Below, piece by piece: positions 6,635-14,086 of a stretch of 32,502 nt of DNA. The translations under genes were made by a program, and so were the position numbers. Each line of letters opens with the position of its first letter. Within the stretch, counting starts at the first letter, position 1. This DNA is from Candidatus Rokuibacteriota bacterium (GTDB lineage Bacteria > Methylomirabilota > Methylomirabilia > Rokubacteriales > CSP1-6), in the NCBI GenBank assembly GCA_003220535.1, contig QHSU01000006.1, positions 1 through 32,502 on the forward strand, given 5' to 3'. The notes beneath the pieces were generated by a model, which was given only the letters and a program-made list of their open reading frames with translations, had not been told where the DNA came from and searched no databases.

Positions 6635-8377
6635 TCATCGCTTACCAGGCGCAAAGAACGGGTTGGACCCCGCAGCATGGTCAGTCGTGTCGACAACCCC
6701 GATGATCTCCGGGAGACGCGACCGAAGCAGACGCTCAACACCCTGCCGGATCGTCACCTCCGCAAGGCTGCATCCCTGACAGCCTCCTTCGAGACGGATA
6801 CGCACGCGGCCTTCGGCGACATCAACCAGGGTCACTCGTCCGCGGTGGGCCGCGACGGCGGGATTCACCTCGGAGTCGAGAATCCGGCGTACGCGCTCGG
6901 TCAGATCAGCGGGACTGCCCGGCGTCGGAGTGGGCCCAGGCCACACGACTCGCACTTCGGCTACTCCGGGCACCTCCGCACGCAGAAGCGCCTCGATATG
7001 TGAGGCCGCGGGCAGGACGGCGCCTGGCGATCCGCTCGCTTCGAGGGTAATCACACCTCCCTCAACGGCGACGACGCGTACCGAGCCTCCTCGAGCGATG
7101 ATGGACGGCATCACGCTACGGTCCATCACCGCCACGATTGCCGCGGCCAGGTCTGAACCTGCCAACGACGTCGGCAAAGGTTCAGGCACCGGCCCGCCGG
7201 TGGCACCGGCCTTCGAGACCTTCTCGAGCGCTGCATCGAGGTCCGCGATCAAGTCCTCGGGCGCCTCGAGCCCGATCGACAAGCGCAACAGATCATCCGG
7301 CACTGGTGACGACGGCCCTTCCGTACTGCGGCGGTGTTCGATGAGACTCTCGACGCCGCCGAGTGACACAGCCCTTTTGAACACGCGTACCGCACCGGCC
7401 ACGCTCATGGCGTTGGCCTCGCCGCCAGCGACCCGGAGCGACAGCATCCCGCTGAACCCGCCGGTCATCTGGCGCGCCGCAACCTCGTGGCCGGGATGAG
7501 ACGGCAGCCCAGGGTAGAGCACCGCGCTCAGCGCTTGATGCCCATCGAAGTGACGAGCGATGGCGAGAGCGCTCTGGGACGAACGCTGCACCCGAACGAA
7601 CAGCGTCCGCATCCCGCGTTGCAGCAGCCAGGCCTCGAACGGGCCGAGCACGGCGCCGGCGCTCCGGCGCCACGAGCGGATCCGCTCCCAGAAGGGATCA
7701 GCGCGCGCCGTGACCACCGCACCCGCGAGGACGTCACTGTGGCCATTCAGATATTTCGTGGCCGAGTGGACCACAAGATCAGCGCCGAACTCGATGGGTC
7801 GTGTCAAGACGGGGGTCGCCGCAGTGCTGTCGACGGCCACGCGCACATCCACGGCATGGGCAATCTCCGCCACGGCCGCGAGGTCCGTGACGTCCCACAT
7901 TGGGTTGGCGGGTGTCTCGACCCACAGGAGGCGCGTCCGGCCGGGGCGAATAGCAGCAGTCACCTGGGCCAGGTTCGTGGTGTCGACGAACTCGACGTCG
8001 AGCCCCCACGAGACTGCGAACTCCGCGAGCCACCGGCGAATGCCCCAGTAGAGAATCCTCGAGACGAGGACATGATCCCCGGGAAGGAGAGACTGAAAGA
8101 CTGCTGTTGCCGCCGCGCTGCCTGAGGCGAAGAGCATGCACGCGACGCCACCCTCCAGAGCGGCGAGCAGCCGTTCGGCGTGGTCGTAGGTGGGATTGTC
8201 GGCGCGCGTGTAGGCCAGGCCGGACCTGTAGCTACCGTCGGGGCTACGCTCGTATATCGTCGATGGGTGGATAGCGGGTGAGAGAGCGCCCGACGCTTGA
8301 TCGATCTCACCGAGGGCTTGAGCCGCGAGCGTTTCGCGCGAGCGTCCGCCAAGAATGGATTGCCCGCGATTCATCAA
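6635..8377 (-). CDS. Cys/Met-metabolism PLP enzyme fused to two NifU-like domains
   Basis: 580 residues. Residues 1 to about 385 are a trans-sulfuration PLP enzyme (cystathionine gamma-synthase/lyase or methionine gamma-lyase family). It shows YTRADNPTYDHAERLLAALEGG, an SGSAAATAVFQSL phosphate loop, VETPANPMWDVTDL, the Schiff-base Lys208 in HSATKYLNGHSD, and SLGGVESLIEHR. After a Pro-rich linker come two NifU C-terminal-like domains: about 400-470, with the CxxC lost (SGSPGAV), and about 478-566, with C533-Q-G-C536. NifU domains hold Fe-S clusters. The fusion joins release of sulfur (or selenium) from an amino acid to a cluster scaffold. It overlaps the upstream CCPF gene by 4 bp. The usual enzyme ends near residue 390, so the fusion is unusual. 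Confidence 0.88.
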   Translation of the reverse strand: MMNRGQSILGGRSRETLAAQALGEIDQASGALSPAIHPSTIYERSPDGSYRSGLAYTRADNPTYDHAERLLAALEGGVACMLFASGSAAATAVFQSLLPGDHVLVSRILYWGIRRWLAEFAVSWGLDVEFVDTTNLAQVTAAIRPGRTRLLWVETPANPMWDVTDLAAVAEIAHAVDVRVAVDSTAATPVLTRPIEFGADLVVHSATKYLNGHSDVLAGAVVTARADPFWERIRSWRRSAGAVLGPFEAWLLQRGMRTLFVRVQRSSQSALAIARHFDGHQALSAVLYPGLPSHPGHEVAARQMTGGFSGMLSLRVAGGEANAMSVAGAVRVFKRAVSLGGVESLIEHRRSTEGPSSPVPDDLLRLSIGLEAPEDLIADLDAALEKVSKAGATGGPVPEPLPTSLAGSDLAAAIVAVMDRSVMPSIIARGGSVRVVAVEGGVITLEASGSPGAVLPAASHIEALLRAEVPGVAEVRVVWPGPTPTPGSPADLTERVRRILDSEVNPAVAAHRGRVTLVDVAEGRVRIRLEGGCQGCSLAEVTIRQGVERLLRSRLPEIIGVVDTTDHAAGSNPFFAPGKR

Positions 8378-8715
8378 GCGCCATCTTGGGAAGCGGAAGC
8401 TGCGAGACCAGCCGCGCCGAGGAACTCCTTGACGCCAAGACCACCGCCAAACTGGAGCCAGACAGGACCGGCGGAAGGTTCAAAGCGTAACTCGAGGCGT
8501 AAGAATGGACAGCAACGGCGCTCAAGCAGGAGCCAATCGAGAGCGTCCTGAACGAGTTGAGGCTCCGCGTCGAGGCGCACTGCATATCCATCAGGGGTCT
8601 CGCGAACCTCTCGAAACCGACCGGACACTCCAGTCGCGACGATCGATCGCCGCGAGCGCTCCTCTTCGCTCAGCGCACCAAGATCACAGGCGAGGACCGG
8701 TTGGCTGTCGTTCAT
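8374..8715 (-). CDS. Conserved hypothetical protein with CCPF motif
   Basis: 113 residues from the ATG at 8715, preceded by GAGGG; a longer reading to 8772 has no ribosome site. Seen: ACDLGALSEEERSRR near the start, DWLLLERRCCPFLRLELRFEP in the middle and VKEFLGAAGL near the end. I know similar proteins with ERxCCPF as uncharacterised neighbours of mercury and other metal genes, so thiol-based metal handling is possible but unproven. It is translationally coupled (ATGA) to the PLP-NifU gene. Confidence 0.7.
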   Translation of the reverse strand: MNDSQPVLACDLGALSEEERSRRSIVATGVSGRFREVRETPDGYAVRLDAEPQLVQDALDWLLLERRCCPFLRLELRFEPSAGPVWLQFGGGLGVKEFLGAAGLAASASQDGA

Positions 8716-8840
8716 TACGCCCTCTACTTTCGAGCCCGAGTTTGGTTGCGGCCTCAACGAGAATTTGGCCACGATTGCTGGCGGCGGCAGCGCGCCACGA
8801 CGTCGCTTTGATTCGTTTCCCTCTCAGCACTCTCGAAACC

Positions 8841-10088
8841 TCAATGGCGAGCCAGGGCTGGGTGAGGCCTAGTCTGGCCCATCAACCGCGCGACGACGAG
8901 ACCAGAGACGAGGGTGAGCACCGCGACGAGGTGGATCGCCGCCGCGATACCGACGAGGTCCGCGACCGCGCCGGAGAGCAGTGCTCCAATGGCGTATCCG
9001 AGATCGCGCCAGAATCGGTAGACGCCGAGGCTGGTCGCGCGCCACGCGGGGTGCGCGTGGTCCGTGATCGCAGCGAGGAGCGTCGGATAGACCATCGCCG
9101 TCCCGAGTCCCTGCAACGCGGCGCCGACCAGCCACGCGACATAGGTCGGCACCAGGACCGTCAACCATATCCCACCGGACTGCACGATCATGCCCCACGC
9201 GATCAGCTCTTTCCGGCCGACGCGGTCGGACAGCGGCCCGGTCGCGACCTGCAGAACGCCCCACACCATGGGATAGACCGCCTTGATAGTGCCGATACTG
9301 CCGACGCCGAGGCCGTATGCGGCGAAGAAGAGCGGATAGAGTCCCCATGACATACCGTCGTTCAGGTTGTTCACGAGCCCGGCCTGGCAGGCCGCGAAGA
9401 GGCTGACGTTACCGAGACTTGTGACATAAAAGACGTTCTGCAGCGATGGACGGACGTCGCTGGAAGTCTGAGGGGACGTGGCCGCTTCGAGGTGCGCGTA
9501 GGGTCGAGTCTCTCTGACAAGGAGAGCGGAAACCGTGAGGCCAACGACGGCGATGACGATCCCGAGGTAGAAGGGCTGCGGGCGCAACGCGCTGTGAGCG
9601 GCGATGTAGCCGGTGACCCACGACATTACCCCTACCGCGAAGTACCCGGCGAACTCATTCAGTCCCAGGGCGAGGCCACGCCGCTTCGGTCCGACGAGGT
9701 CGATCTTCATGATGACCGTCATCGACCACGCCATCGCCTGGTTGGCGCCGAGCAGGACGTTGGCGAGGTCGATCCACCACCATGCCGGCGCGTAGATGAT
9801 CAGGAACGGCACCGGCAGGGCGAAAAGCCAGCCGACCACCAGGATCGGCTTCCGTCCGATGCGGTCAGACGCACGAGCGGCAATCAGATTGATGATCGCC
9901 TTCGTCACACCGAAGCTCACGATGAACGACGTGATGGCGGTCTTCGAGCTGAGCCCGAACTCCTGCTCGCCCAGCAGCGGCAGCACGGTCCGCTCCAGGC
10001 CGACCATGGCGCCGACGAAGGAATTCAGGACGACGAGCAGCGCGAACTGCGGGAGGTTCTCCCGCAGTCCGAGCCGCATCTCGCTCAT
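8841..10088 (-). CDS. MFS transporter
   Basis: 415 residues with 12 predicted membrane helices. Motif A is ASDRIGRKPILVVGW, repeated in the second half as GPLSDRVGRKELIAWG. The cytoplasmic middle loop is about residues 200-220. The substrate cannot be told from the sequence. The start overlaps the end of the MBL selenoprotein gene by 4 bp (ATGA), so the two are co-translated. The carrier may import or export the thiol/persulfide compound handled by the MBL enzyme (inference). Confidence 0.87.
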   Translation of the reverse strand: MSEMRLGLRENLPQFALLVVLNSFVGAMVGLERTVLPLLGEQEFGLSSKTAITSFIVSFGVTKAIINLIAARASDRIGRKPILVVGWLFALPVPFLIIYAPAWWWIDLANVLLGANQAMAWSMTVIMKIDLVGPKRRGLALGLNEFAGYFAVGVMSWVTGYIAAHSALRPQPFYLGIVIAVVGLTVSALLVRETRPYAHLEAATSPQTSSDVRPSLQNVFYVTSLGNVSLFAACQAGLVNNLNDGMSWGLYPLFFAAYGLGVGSIGTIKAVYPMVWGVLQVATGPLSDRVGRKELIAWGMIVQSGGIWLTVLVPTYVAWLVGAALQGLGTAMVYPTLLAAITDHAHPAWRATSLGVYRFWRDLGYAIGALLSGAVADLVGIAAAIHLVAVLTLVSGLVVARLMGQTRPHPALARH

Positions 10089-10822
10089 TCGCCCGTGAGG
10101 TTGCGCCGGCGATTCACGGCGAAAGCTTCGGGCTGTGGCGGAAGATCTTTCAATACGTAGTCCACGAACTCCGCTCTCGAGGCGGCTCGGAGCGCCGGAT
10201 TGAAACGGCGCTCGAAGCCGATGGTGGAACCGGGCTTACCGCTCAGACCTTTACCGCACGCCGCGCCCCCGAAATGCGCGGGAAAGATTTCGAGGTGATC
10301 GGGCAGCGTCATAATCTTGCTGTGCAGGCTGTCGTGGAGCTGTTCTGCGAGCATCGCTTCCGAGCCAGCGCCAATGAGGTCTGGGCGACCGACCCCACCC
10401 GAGAACAGCGTGTCGCCGGTCAGAACAAACCAGGGCTCCGCGGCCCGCGTCTTGTCCGTGACCAGGATCGAGACGCTGTCCGGTGTGTGTCCCGGCGTGT
10501 GGAGGATCGAGAGCACCACATTGCCAAGATCGTGTCGCTCTCCATCCTCGACGTTGAGGTGTGGGAACTCGACTGGTGCTGACTTGTGGAAGATCACCGG
10601 AGCACCGGTTGCATCTGAGAGACGACGAGCGCCAGACAGGTGATCGGCCTGAACGTGGGTCTCGTAGATGTGCGTGATCCGCATGGATTTCTGAGCGGCC
10701 GCTTCGAGATAAGGCTCGATCTCAAGCTGTGGATCCACCACAGCGCAGCAGGCTGCGCCCGCTCAGCCAAACAGGTAGCTGGCGCAGCCGGTCTTCGGCG
10801 ACAGGAAGTGGCGGAAAATCAT
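10085..10822 (-). CDS. MBL-fold persulfide-dioxygenase-like selenoprotein
   Basis: 245 residues. The frame opens MIFRHFLSPKTGCASYLFG, then TGA (10765-10763, residue 20), then AGAACCAVVDPQLEIEPYL. Relatives read SYLFGC at this place, so TGA replaces a Cys. The metallo-beta-lactamase core follows: ETHVQADHLSG (H-x-Q-x-D-H; the second His of the usual HxHxDH is Gln), LHTPGHTPDSVSIL, LTGDTLFSGGVGRPDL and FPAHFGG. This set is typical of the ETHE1/rhodanese-linked branch that oxidises glutathione persulfide. The start ATG at 10822 has a strong AGGAGG site 6 nt upstream. Without Sec the call would begin at GTG 10741 and lose the first strand. A seven-pair bSECIS hairpin follows the TGA. It is coupled to the MFS gene and divergent from a LysR gene. 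Confidence 0.87.
10726..10765 (-). promoter_or_regulatory. bSECIS element of the MBL-fold gene
   Basis: After TGA 10765-10763 the minus strand has a perfect seven-pair hairpin: GCTGTGG (10744-10738), loop TGGAT (10737-10733), CCACAGC (10732-10726). The loop begins 25 nt after the UGA and has G at position 2. A second hairpin (GCGCAG/CTGCGC, loop CCTG) lies between it and the UGA, but that one is too close to fit the consensus. Confidence 0.8.
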
Positions 10823-10918
10823 AAGGGCCTCCTTTTCAGGTTCTGGGCTTGTCATACGCCAGGCTGTGCTATAGGGTCCAATACGATGTTTGGATCTCAA
10901 GCATAGGGAAAACCCGAA
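10823..10918. promoter_or_regulatory. Divergent LysR / MBL intergenic region
   Basis: The 96 bp between the divergent MBL and LysR genes must hold both start regions. Ribosome sites are visible on both sides (AGGAGG for MBL, AGGGA for LysR). LysR proteins usually bind such shared regions and control the divergent gene. I could not pick a convincing T-N11-A operator or sigma-70 pair. Confidence 0.45.
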
Positions 10919-11896
10919 ATGACGCTGCGGCAGCTCGAGGTCTTTCTCGCCGTCGCCAGGGAAAAGAGCTTCAGCCTGGCGGCGAAGAAAATCCATTCGT
11001 CGCAGCCAACGCTGTCTGAACACGTCAGCGAGCTCGAAACCGAACTGGGAAAGCAGCTGTTCTTCCGTCGGGGACGCCGCCGGGTTGTCACCGTGACCGA
11101 GGCAGGCCGTGTCGTCGCGGAGTTTGCGGAGCGTGCCATCTCCGCGATTGAGGGCGGGCGTCAGGCGCTCGCTGAGCTGGATGGCCTGGCTCATGGGTCG
11201 CTCTTGATCGGCGCCAGCACGACTCCGGGGCTCTACGTGCTGCCCAGAATCGTTGCGGCGTTTCGGACCAAATACCCTGGCGTAAATGTGAAGCTCCAGA
11301 TCGCCAATTCTCAGGCCATCGAGGGACGAGTCAGGGAACGCGAGCTCGATCTTGGGATCGTCGGCGGGCATGCTCTTAGGCCGGGCGAGGAATGTTTGAC
11401 GGCCGGAATGCGCGATGAACTTGTCCTCATTGTCGCGCCCGAGCACGCATGGGCTCGACGTCGGGACATCACCCCTGACTCGCTTGCCGATCAGCCGCTG
11501 CTTGTGCGGGAGGAAGGATCTGCGACCCGCAGCGTCACGGAACGCGCGCTTCAGCGGGCGAGGGTCAAGTTCAGCGTGGCGATGGAGCTGGACCATACCG
11601 AGGCGATCAAGCAAGGCGTGATGGCTGGGCTCGGCGTTGCGTTTGTTTCACTCTATTCGGTGCGCGGGGAAATGGCCACGGGACGACTCCGCGCTCTGCG
11701 GCTGCGAGGCGTTCGCATCCAGCGGCACTTCCACATCATTCACCATGAGGCCCGGAGGGTCACCGCGAGTGCACGCGCCTTCATGGAGTTCTTCGACCAG
11801 ACGGGGCGTGGGCGGAGGGATACATGGCTACTCGAGAAGAAGACATCATCCGCCGGTACTTCGGGGCCTTCAACAAGCACGACCTCGAAGGAGTAA
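10919..11896 (+). CDS. LysR-family transcriptional regulator
   Basis: 325 residues. The winged HTH is at residues 1-60 (LRQLEVFLAVAREKSFSLAAKKIHSSQPTLSEHVSELE), followed by the linker helix and a periplasmic-binding-like effector domain (GSLLIGASTTPGLYVLPRIVAAF, then LDLGIVGG). It diverges from the MBL selenoprotein gene and probably controls it. The last 30 or so residues (from GRGRRDTW) are encoded by DNA that is also the ribosome site and start of the next gene, and by an exact 127-bp repeat. They look unlike a LysR end, so the native C-terminus may have been replaced or extended. Confidence 0.9.
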   Translation: MTLRQLEVFLAVAREKSFSLAAKKIHSSQPTLSEHVSELETELGKQLFFRRGRRRVVTVTEAGRVVAEFAERAISAIEGGRQALAELDGLAHGSLLIGASTTPGLYVLPRIVAAFRTKYPGVNVKLQIANSQAIEGRVRERELDLGIVGGHALRPGEECLTAGMRDELVLIVAPEHAWARRRDITPDSLADQPLLVREEGSATRSVTERALQRARVKFSVAMELDHTEAIKQGVMAGLGVAFVSLYSVRGEMATGRLRALRLRGVRIQRHFHIIHHEARRVTASARAFMEFFDQTGRGRRDTWLLEKKTSSAGTSGPSTSTTSKE

Positions 11897-11928
11897 TCGC
11901 CTGCTTTCATCCCGAGCCCGTGGTCGTC
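11802..11928 (+). repeat. 127-bp exact direct repeat, copy 1
   Basis: Identical to 13258-13384. It covers the ribosome site, start codon and first 35 codons of the SnoaL-like gene. This copy reads on naturally into the rest of that gene, so it is probably the parent copy. Confidence 0.9.
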
Positions 11929-12183
11929 GACAATGAGGGCCGGCGGCATGAAGGCGTGGACGCTGTGCGGCTGTTGTATCGGTTTCAGTTTTCACTGGCC
12001 GCTGACGGTCGGTGCGACCTCCGGACTCTCGTCGGCTACGACGGCCGTGGGATGGCGGAATCACTGTTCCACGGCACCATTGATCGTGATGGGACGGTCA
12101 TCAAGGCGCTCGGCGCCGAAGTGTTCGAGTTCGCTGACGAACGGATCAAGGAAATCCGCGACCATCATCGGGTCCTGGATTGA
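11824..12183 (+). CDS. SnoaL/NTF2-like protein
   Basis: 119 residues with the typical NTF2-like opening ATREEDIIRRYFGAFNKHDLEGVIACFHPEPVVVD and the later strands VRLLYRFQFS, MAESLFHGTID and VFEFADERIKEIRDHH. Members of this fold include isomerases, cyclases and ligand-binding proteins; no active-site assignment is possible. The GGAGGG site lies 6 nt before the ATG. The gene overlaps the LysR reading frame by 73 bp. Its first 35 codons recur within the cupin gene at 13280. Confidence 0.8.
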   Translation: MATREEDIIRRYFGAFNKHDLEGVIACFHPEPVVVDNEGRRHEGVDAVRLLYRFQFSLAADGRCDLRTLVGYDGRGMAESLFHGTIDRDGTVIKALGAEVFEFADERIKEIRDHHRVLD

Positions 12184-12218
12184 CCCAGCGATAGGATCAG
12201 GGCGTGCAGGGCGAACCT

Positions 12219-12935
12219 ATGGATGGACAGTCTGATGCGATCCGCTTCCTGAAATCTCTGACTCATTTTGCCGGCCTGCAGAGCGCAACCGTGAAGACGA
12301 TCGCCTCCCGCTGTCGTCTGAGGTCGCGGCAAGCCGGTGAGAATCTGTTCCTCGAAGGCGATCTGTGTCGGGACCTCTATATCCTGGTCTCGGGACGTGT
12401 GAAGTGTTTTCGGGCCAGCTCCGAAGGCCGCGAACAGATTCTGAAAATCTTCGAGCTTCCGGGCGACATGTTCTGCACGACGTCGGCCTTCAGCACCGGA
12501 TCACATATCGTGACGGCGGAAGCGATGAACGACGTCACCCTCTACGTCATCGACGTCGGGACGATAAAGCGCGTCGCTCTCCAAGAGCCCGCCGTAGCGC
12601 TGGCACTCGTGACGACTGCGGGCGATCAGATGCGAAGTCTCGTCTCGCTCGCCGACGATCTATCGCTGAAGACGGCAACGGCTCGCGTGGCGAAGCTGCT
12701 CTGGGAGCGAGCGCGCGCTGAGGGCGGACCCGATCGCAAGGCAGTCCGTCTACAGCGCGCGGGGCTTCGCGAAGATGAGATCGCTGCGATGGTCGGCACG
12801 GTACGAGTCCACGTGTCGAGAAGCCTCAAGGCGCTCGCGACGATGGGTGCCATCACGCTCGACAGGGACACGATTTGTATCAGCGATCTGAAGGCACTCG
12901 AAGGTTTCTTGCGTGCCCTCGAGCATGAGAGCTGA
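12219..12935 (+). CDS. Crp/Fnr-family transcriptional regulator
   Basis: 238 residues. The cyclic-nucleotide-binding-like domain is at about residues 15-130 (AGENLFLEGDLCRDLYILVSGRVKCFRASSEGREQILKIFELPGDMFCT), then a dimer helix and the HTH with REDEIAAMVGTVRVHVSRSLKALATMGAI near the end. Cys residues are present (CRLRSR, LCRD, FCTT), but the N-terminal four-Cys cluster of FNR is absent, so an oxygen-sensing cluster is unlikely. Start: ATG 12219 with AGGG upstream, or GTG 12204. The target is unknown; the next gene downstream is the chimeric cupin. Confidence 0.88.
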   Translation: MDGQSDAIRFLKSLTHFAGLQSATVKTIASRCRLRSRQAGENLFLEGDLCRDLYILVSGRVKCFRASSEGREQILKIFELPGDMFCTTSAFSTGSHIVTAEAMNDVTLYVIDVGTIKRVALQEPAVALALVTTAGDQMRSLVSLADDLSLKTATARVAKLLWERARAEGGPDRKAVRLQRAGLREDEIAAMVGTVRVHVSRSLKALATMGAITLDRDTICISDLKALEGFLRALEHES

Positions 12936-13060
12936 ACGGCTCTGATTCTTTCCAGGCCTGCTCAGGCCGGCCCGCCCGCCCTTCGTAACACTTGTGACAG
13001 ACAGCGCTCGTCGGTCTCCTCAGACTGTCTACAGACGTGACTAATCTGAGGAGGGTTGAC

Positions 13061-13510
13061 ATGAGAACTCGATGGGGCAGAAGCGAAATGGTGGCGGGAA
13101 TCATCGTGGTGAGCTTGGTCGGCGCGACAGTCGTGCAGGCTGAGCAGCAAGGACCCGCGCGAGCCGACACCGGCACGGACAAGGTGATACGGCTAACGCC
13201 AGACGAGCTTACCTGGACAGCCGGCCCGCCGATGTTGCCGCCTGGCGCCAGCATGGCCGGGGCGTGGGCGGAGGGATACATGGCTACTCGAGAAGAAGAC
13301 ATCATCCGCCGGTACTTCGGGGCCTTCAACAAGCACGACCTCGAAGGAGTAATCGCCTGCTTTCATCCCGAGCCCGTGGTCGTCTTCGAGATGCCGGCAA
13401 CGATTCATCATTTCGGCTGGACTACCGAGGAAACGATCATCCAGGAGCACGGCATCGGTCCTCTGAGCGTGAACTACCTGAAGCCGGCGCACGACGCGCC
13501 GCATCGGTAG
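13061..13510 (+). CDS. Chimeric exported cupin gene with SnoaL insertion
   Basis: The start at 13061 has a strong GAGGAGGG site and a signal peptide (GIIVVSLVGATVVQAEQ). The mature start VIRLTPDELTWTAGPPMLPPGASMA and the end MPATIHHFGWTTEETIIQEHGIGP are the two ends of a known exported cupin type with a HHFGW motif. Between them the expected core (GDPxKPGPF with the HWHP metal site) is missing. In its place stands the 127-bp copy of the neighbouring SnoaL gene start, still in frame, giving 149 residues. The product cannot fold as a normal cupin. It is either an assembly chimera or a real recombination product. Confidence 0.75.
   Translation: MRTRWGRSEMVAGIIVVSLVGATVVQAEQQGPARADTGTDKVIRLTPDELTWTAGPPMLPPGASMAGAWAEGYMATREEDIIRRYFGAFNKHDLEGVIACFHPEPVVVFEMPATIHHFGWTTEETIIQEHGIGPLSVNYLKPAHDAPHR
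13258..13384 (+). repeat. 127-bp exact direct repeat, copy 2
   Basis: Identical to 11802-11928, lying 1,456 bp downstream in the same orientation inside the cupin gene. Both edges are sharp: upstream A versus C before the shared C, downstream G versus T. Confidence 0.9.
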
Positions 13511-13557
13511 GGGACCTTGTGCGGCCGGACTAGACTGGTGCGTTGCCACTTTCCCTC

Positions 13558-13588
13558 TTGACCTTCCAGTCGCTGGAAGGCCTATCGT
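13558..13588 (+). promoter_or_regulatory. MerR-type promoter and operator
   Basis: The -35 TTGACC (13558-13563) and -10-like TATCGT (13583-13588) are separated by 19 bp, the long spacer typical of MerR-family promoters. A perfect dyad CCTTCCAG-TCG-CTGGAAGG (13562-13580) fills the spacer, close in sequence to CueR-type copper operators. It lies 30 bp before the MerR start, so the regulator controls its own operon. Confidence 0.8.
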
Positions 13589-13618
13589 TGCCGGCGACTC
13601 AACCGAGGGAGGTAGTCT

Positions 13619-14086
13619 GTGGCGCCCAGCCTCACGATCGGCCAGGTTGCGAAGACGAGCGGCATAGCCGCGAAAACGATCCGCTATTACGAACAGATCG
13701 GAGTGTTGCCGGCTCCCAGCCGCGCCGCGTCGGGCTACCGACTCTACGATCAGCCCGGCGTGGAGCGGCTGCGGTTCATCCGTCGAGCCCGCTCGCTGGG
13801 GCTCCCGCTTCAACAGCTCAAGACACTGATGAGCACACTTAACGGTGGCGCGCACCCCGCTCTCCGCCCTCGACTTCGCGCGCTGGTTCGCGCGCAACTT
13901 GACGCCGTGACAAATCAGATCGCCGAGCTGGAAGGGCTTCGGCAGCAACTCGAGCAGATCCTCCAACGAATGCGGACTTCGGAACGCCGGTCCCATGGAG
14001 GCGCTTGCCAATGCCTGGGCACGAAGAACGGTCCAGTGCGCCCGCGTGGAGCCGGACCGACTGGAACGTCCGACGCGAGCCCATGA
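13619..14086 (+). CDS. MerR-family transcriptional regulator
   Basis: 155 residues from a GTG start with GAGGGAGG upstream. The HTH is LTIGQVAKTSGIAAKTIRYYEQIGVLPAPSRAASGYRLYD (residues 5-45), followed by the second half RLRFIRRARSLGLPLQQLKTLM and a long dimer helix. The C-terminus has HGGACQCLGTKN, whose Cys residues could bind a metal. This matches the heavy-metal branch (CueR/ZntR/PbrR type) in outline, but the exact metal cannot be named. The gene is first in a plus-strand operon: MerR, MFS, PIG-L deacetylase, thioesterase. Confidence 0.88.
   Translation: MAPSLTIGQVAKTSGIAAKTIRYYEQIGVLPAPSRAASGYRLYDQPGVERLRFIRRARSLGLPLQQLKTLMSTLNGGAHPALRPRLRALVRAQLDAVTNQIAELEGLRQQLEQILQRMRTSERRSHGGACQCLGTKNGPVRPRGAGPTGTSDASP

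Noticed and set aside
10743..10758. First hairpin after the MBL UGA as the SECIS
   Set aside because: Its loop is only 10 nt from the UGA and lacks an early G; the next hairpin fits the consensus.
243..10822. TGA recoded as Trp or Gly genome-wide (alternative genetic code)
   Set aside because: Many genes end properly at TGA, including ATGA overlaps, and TGG is used for Trp throughout.
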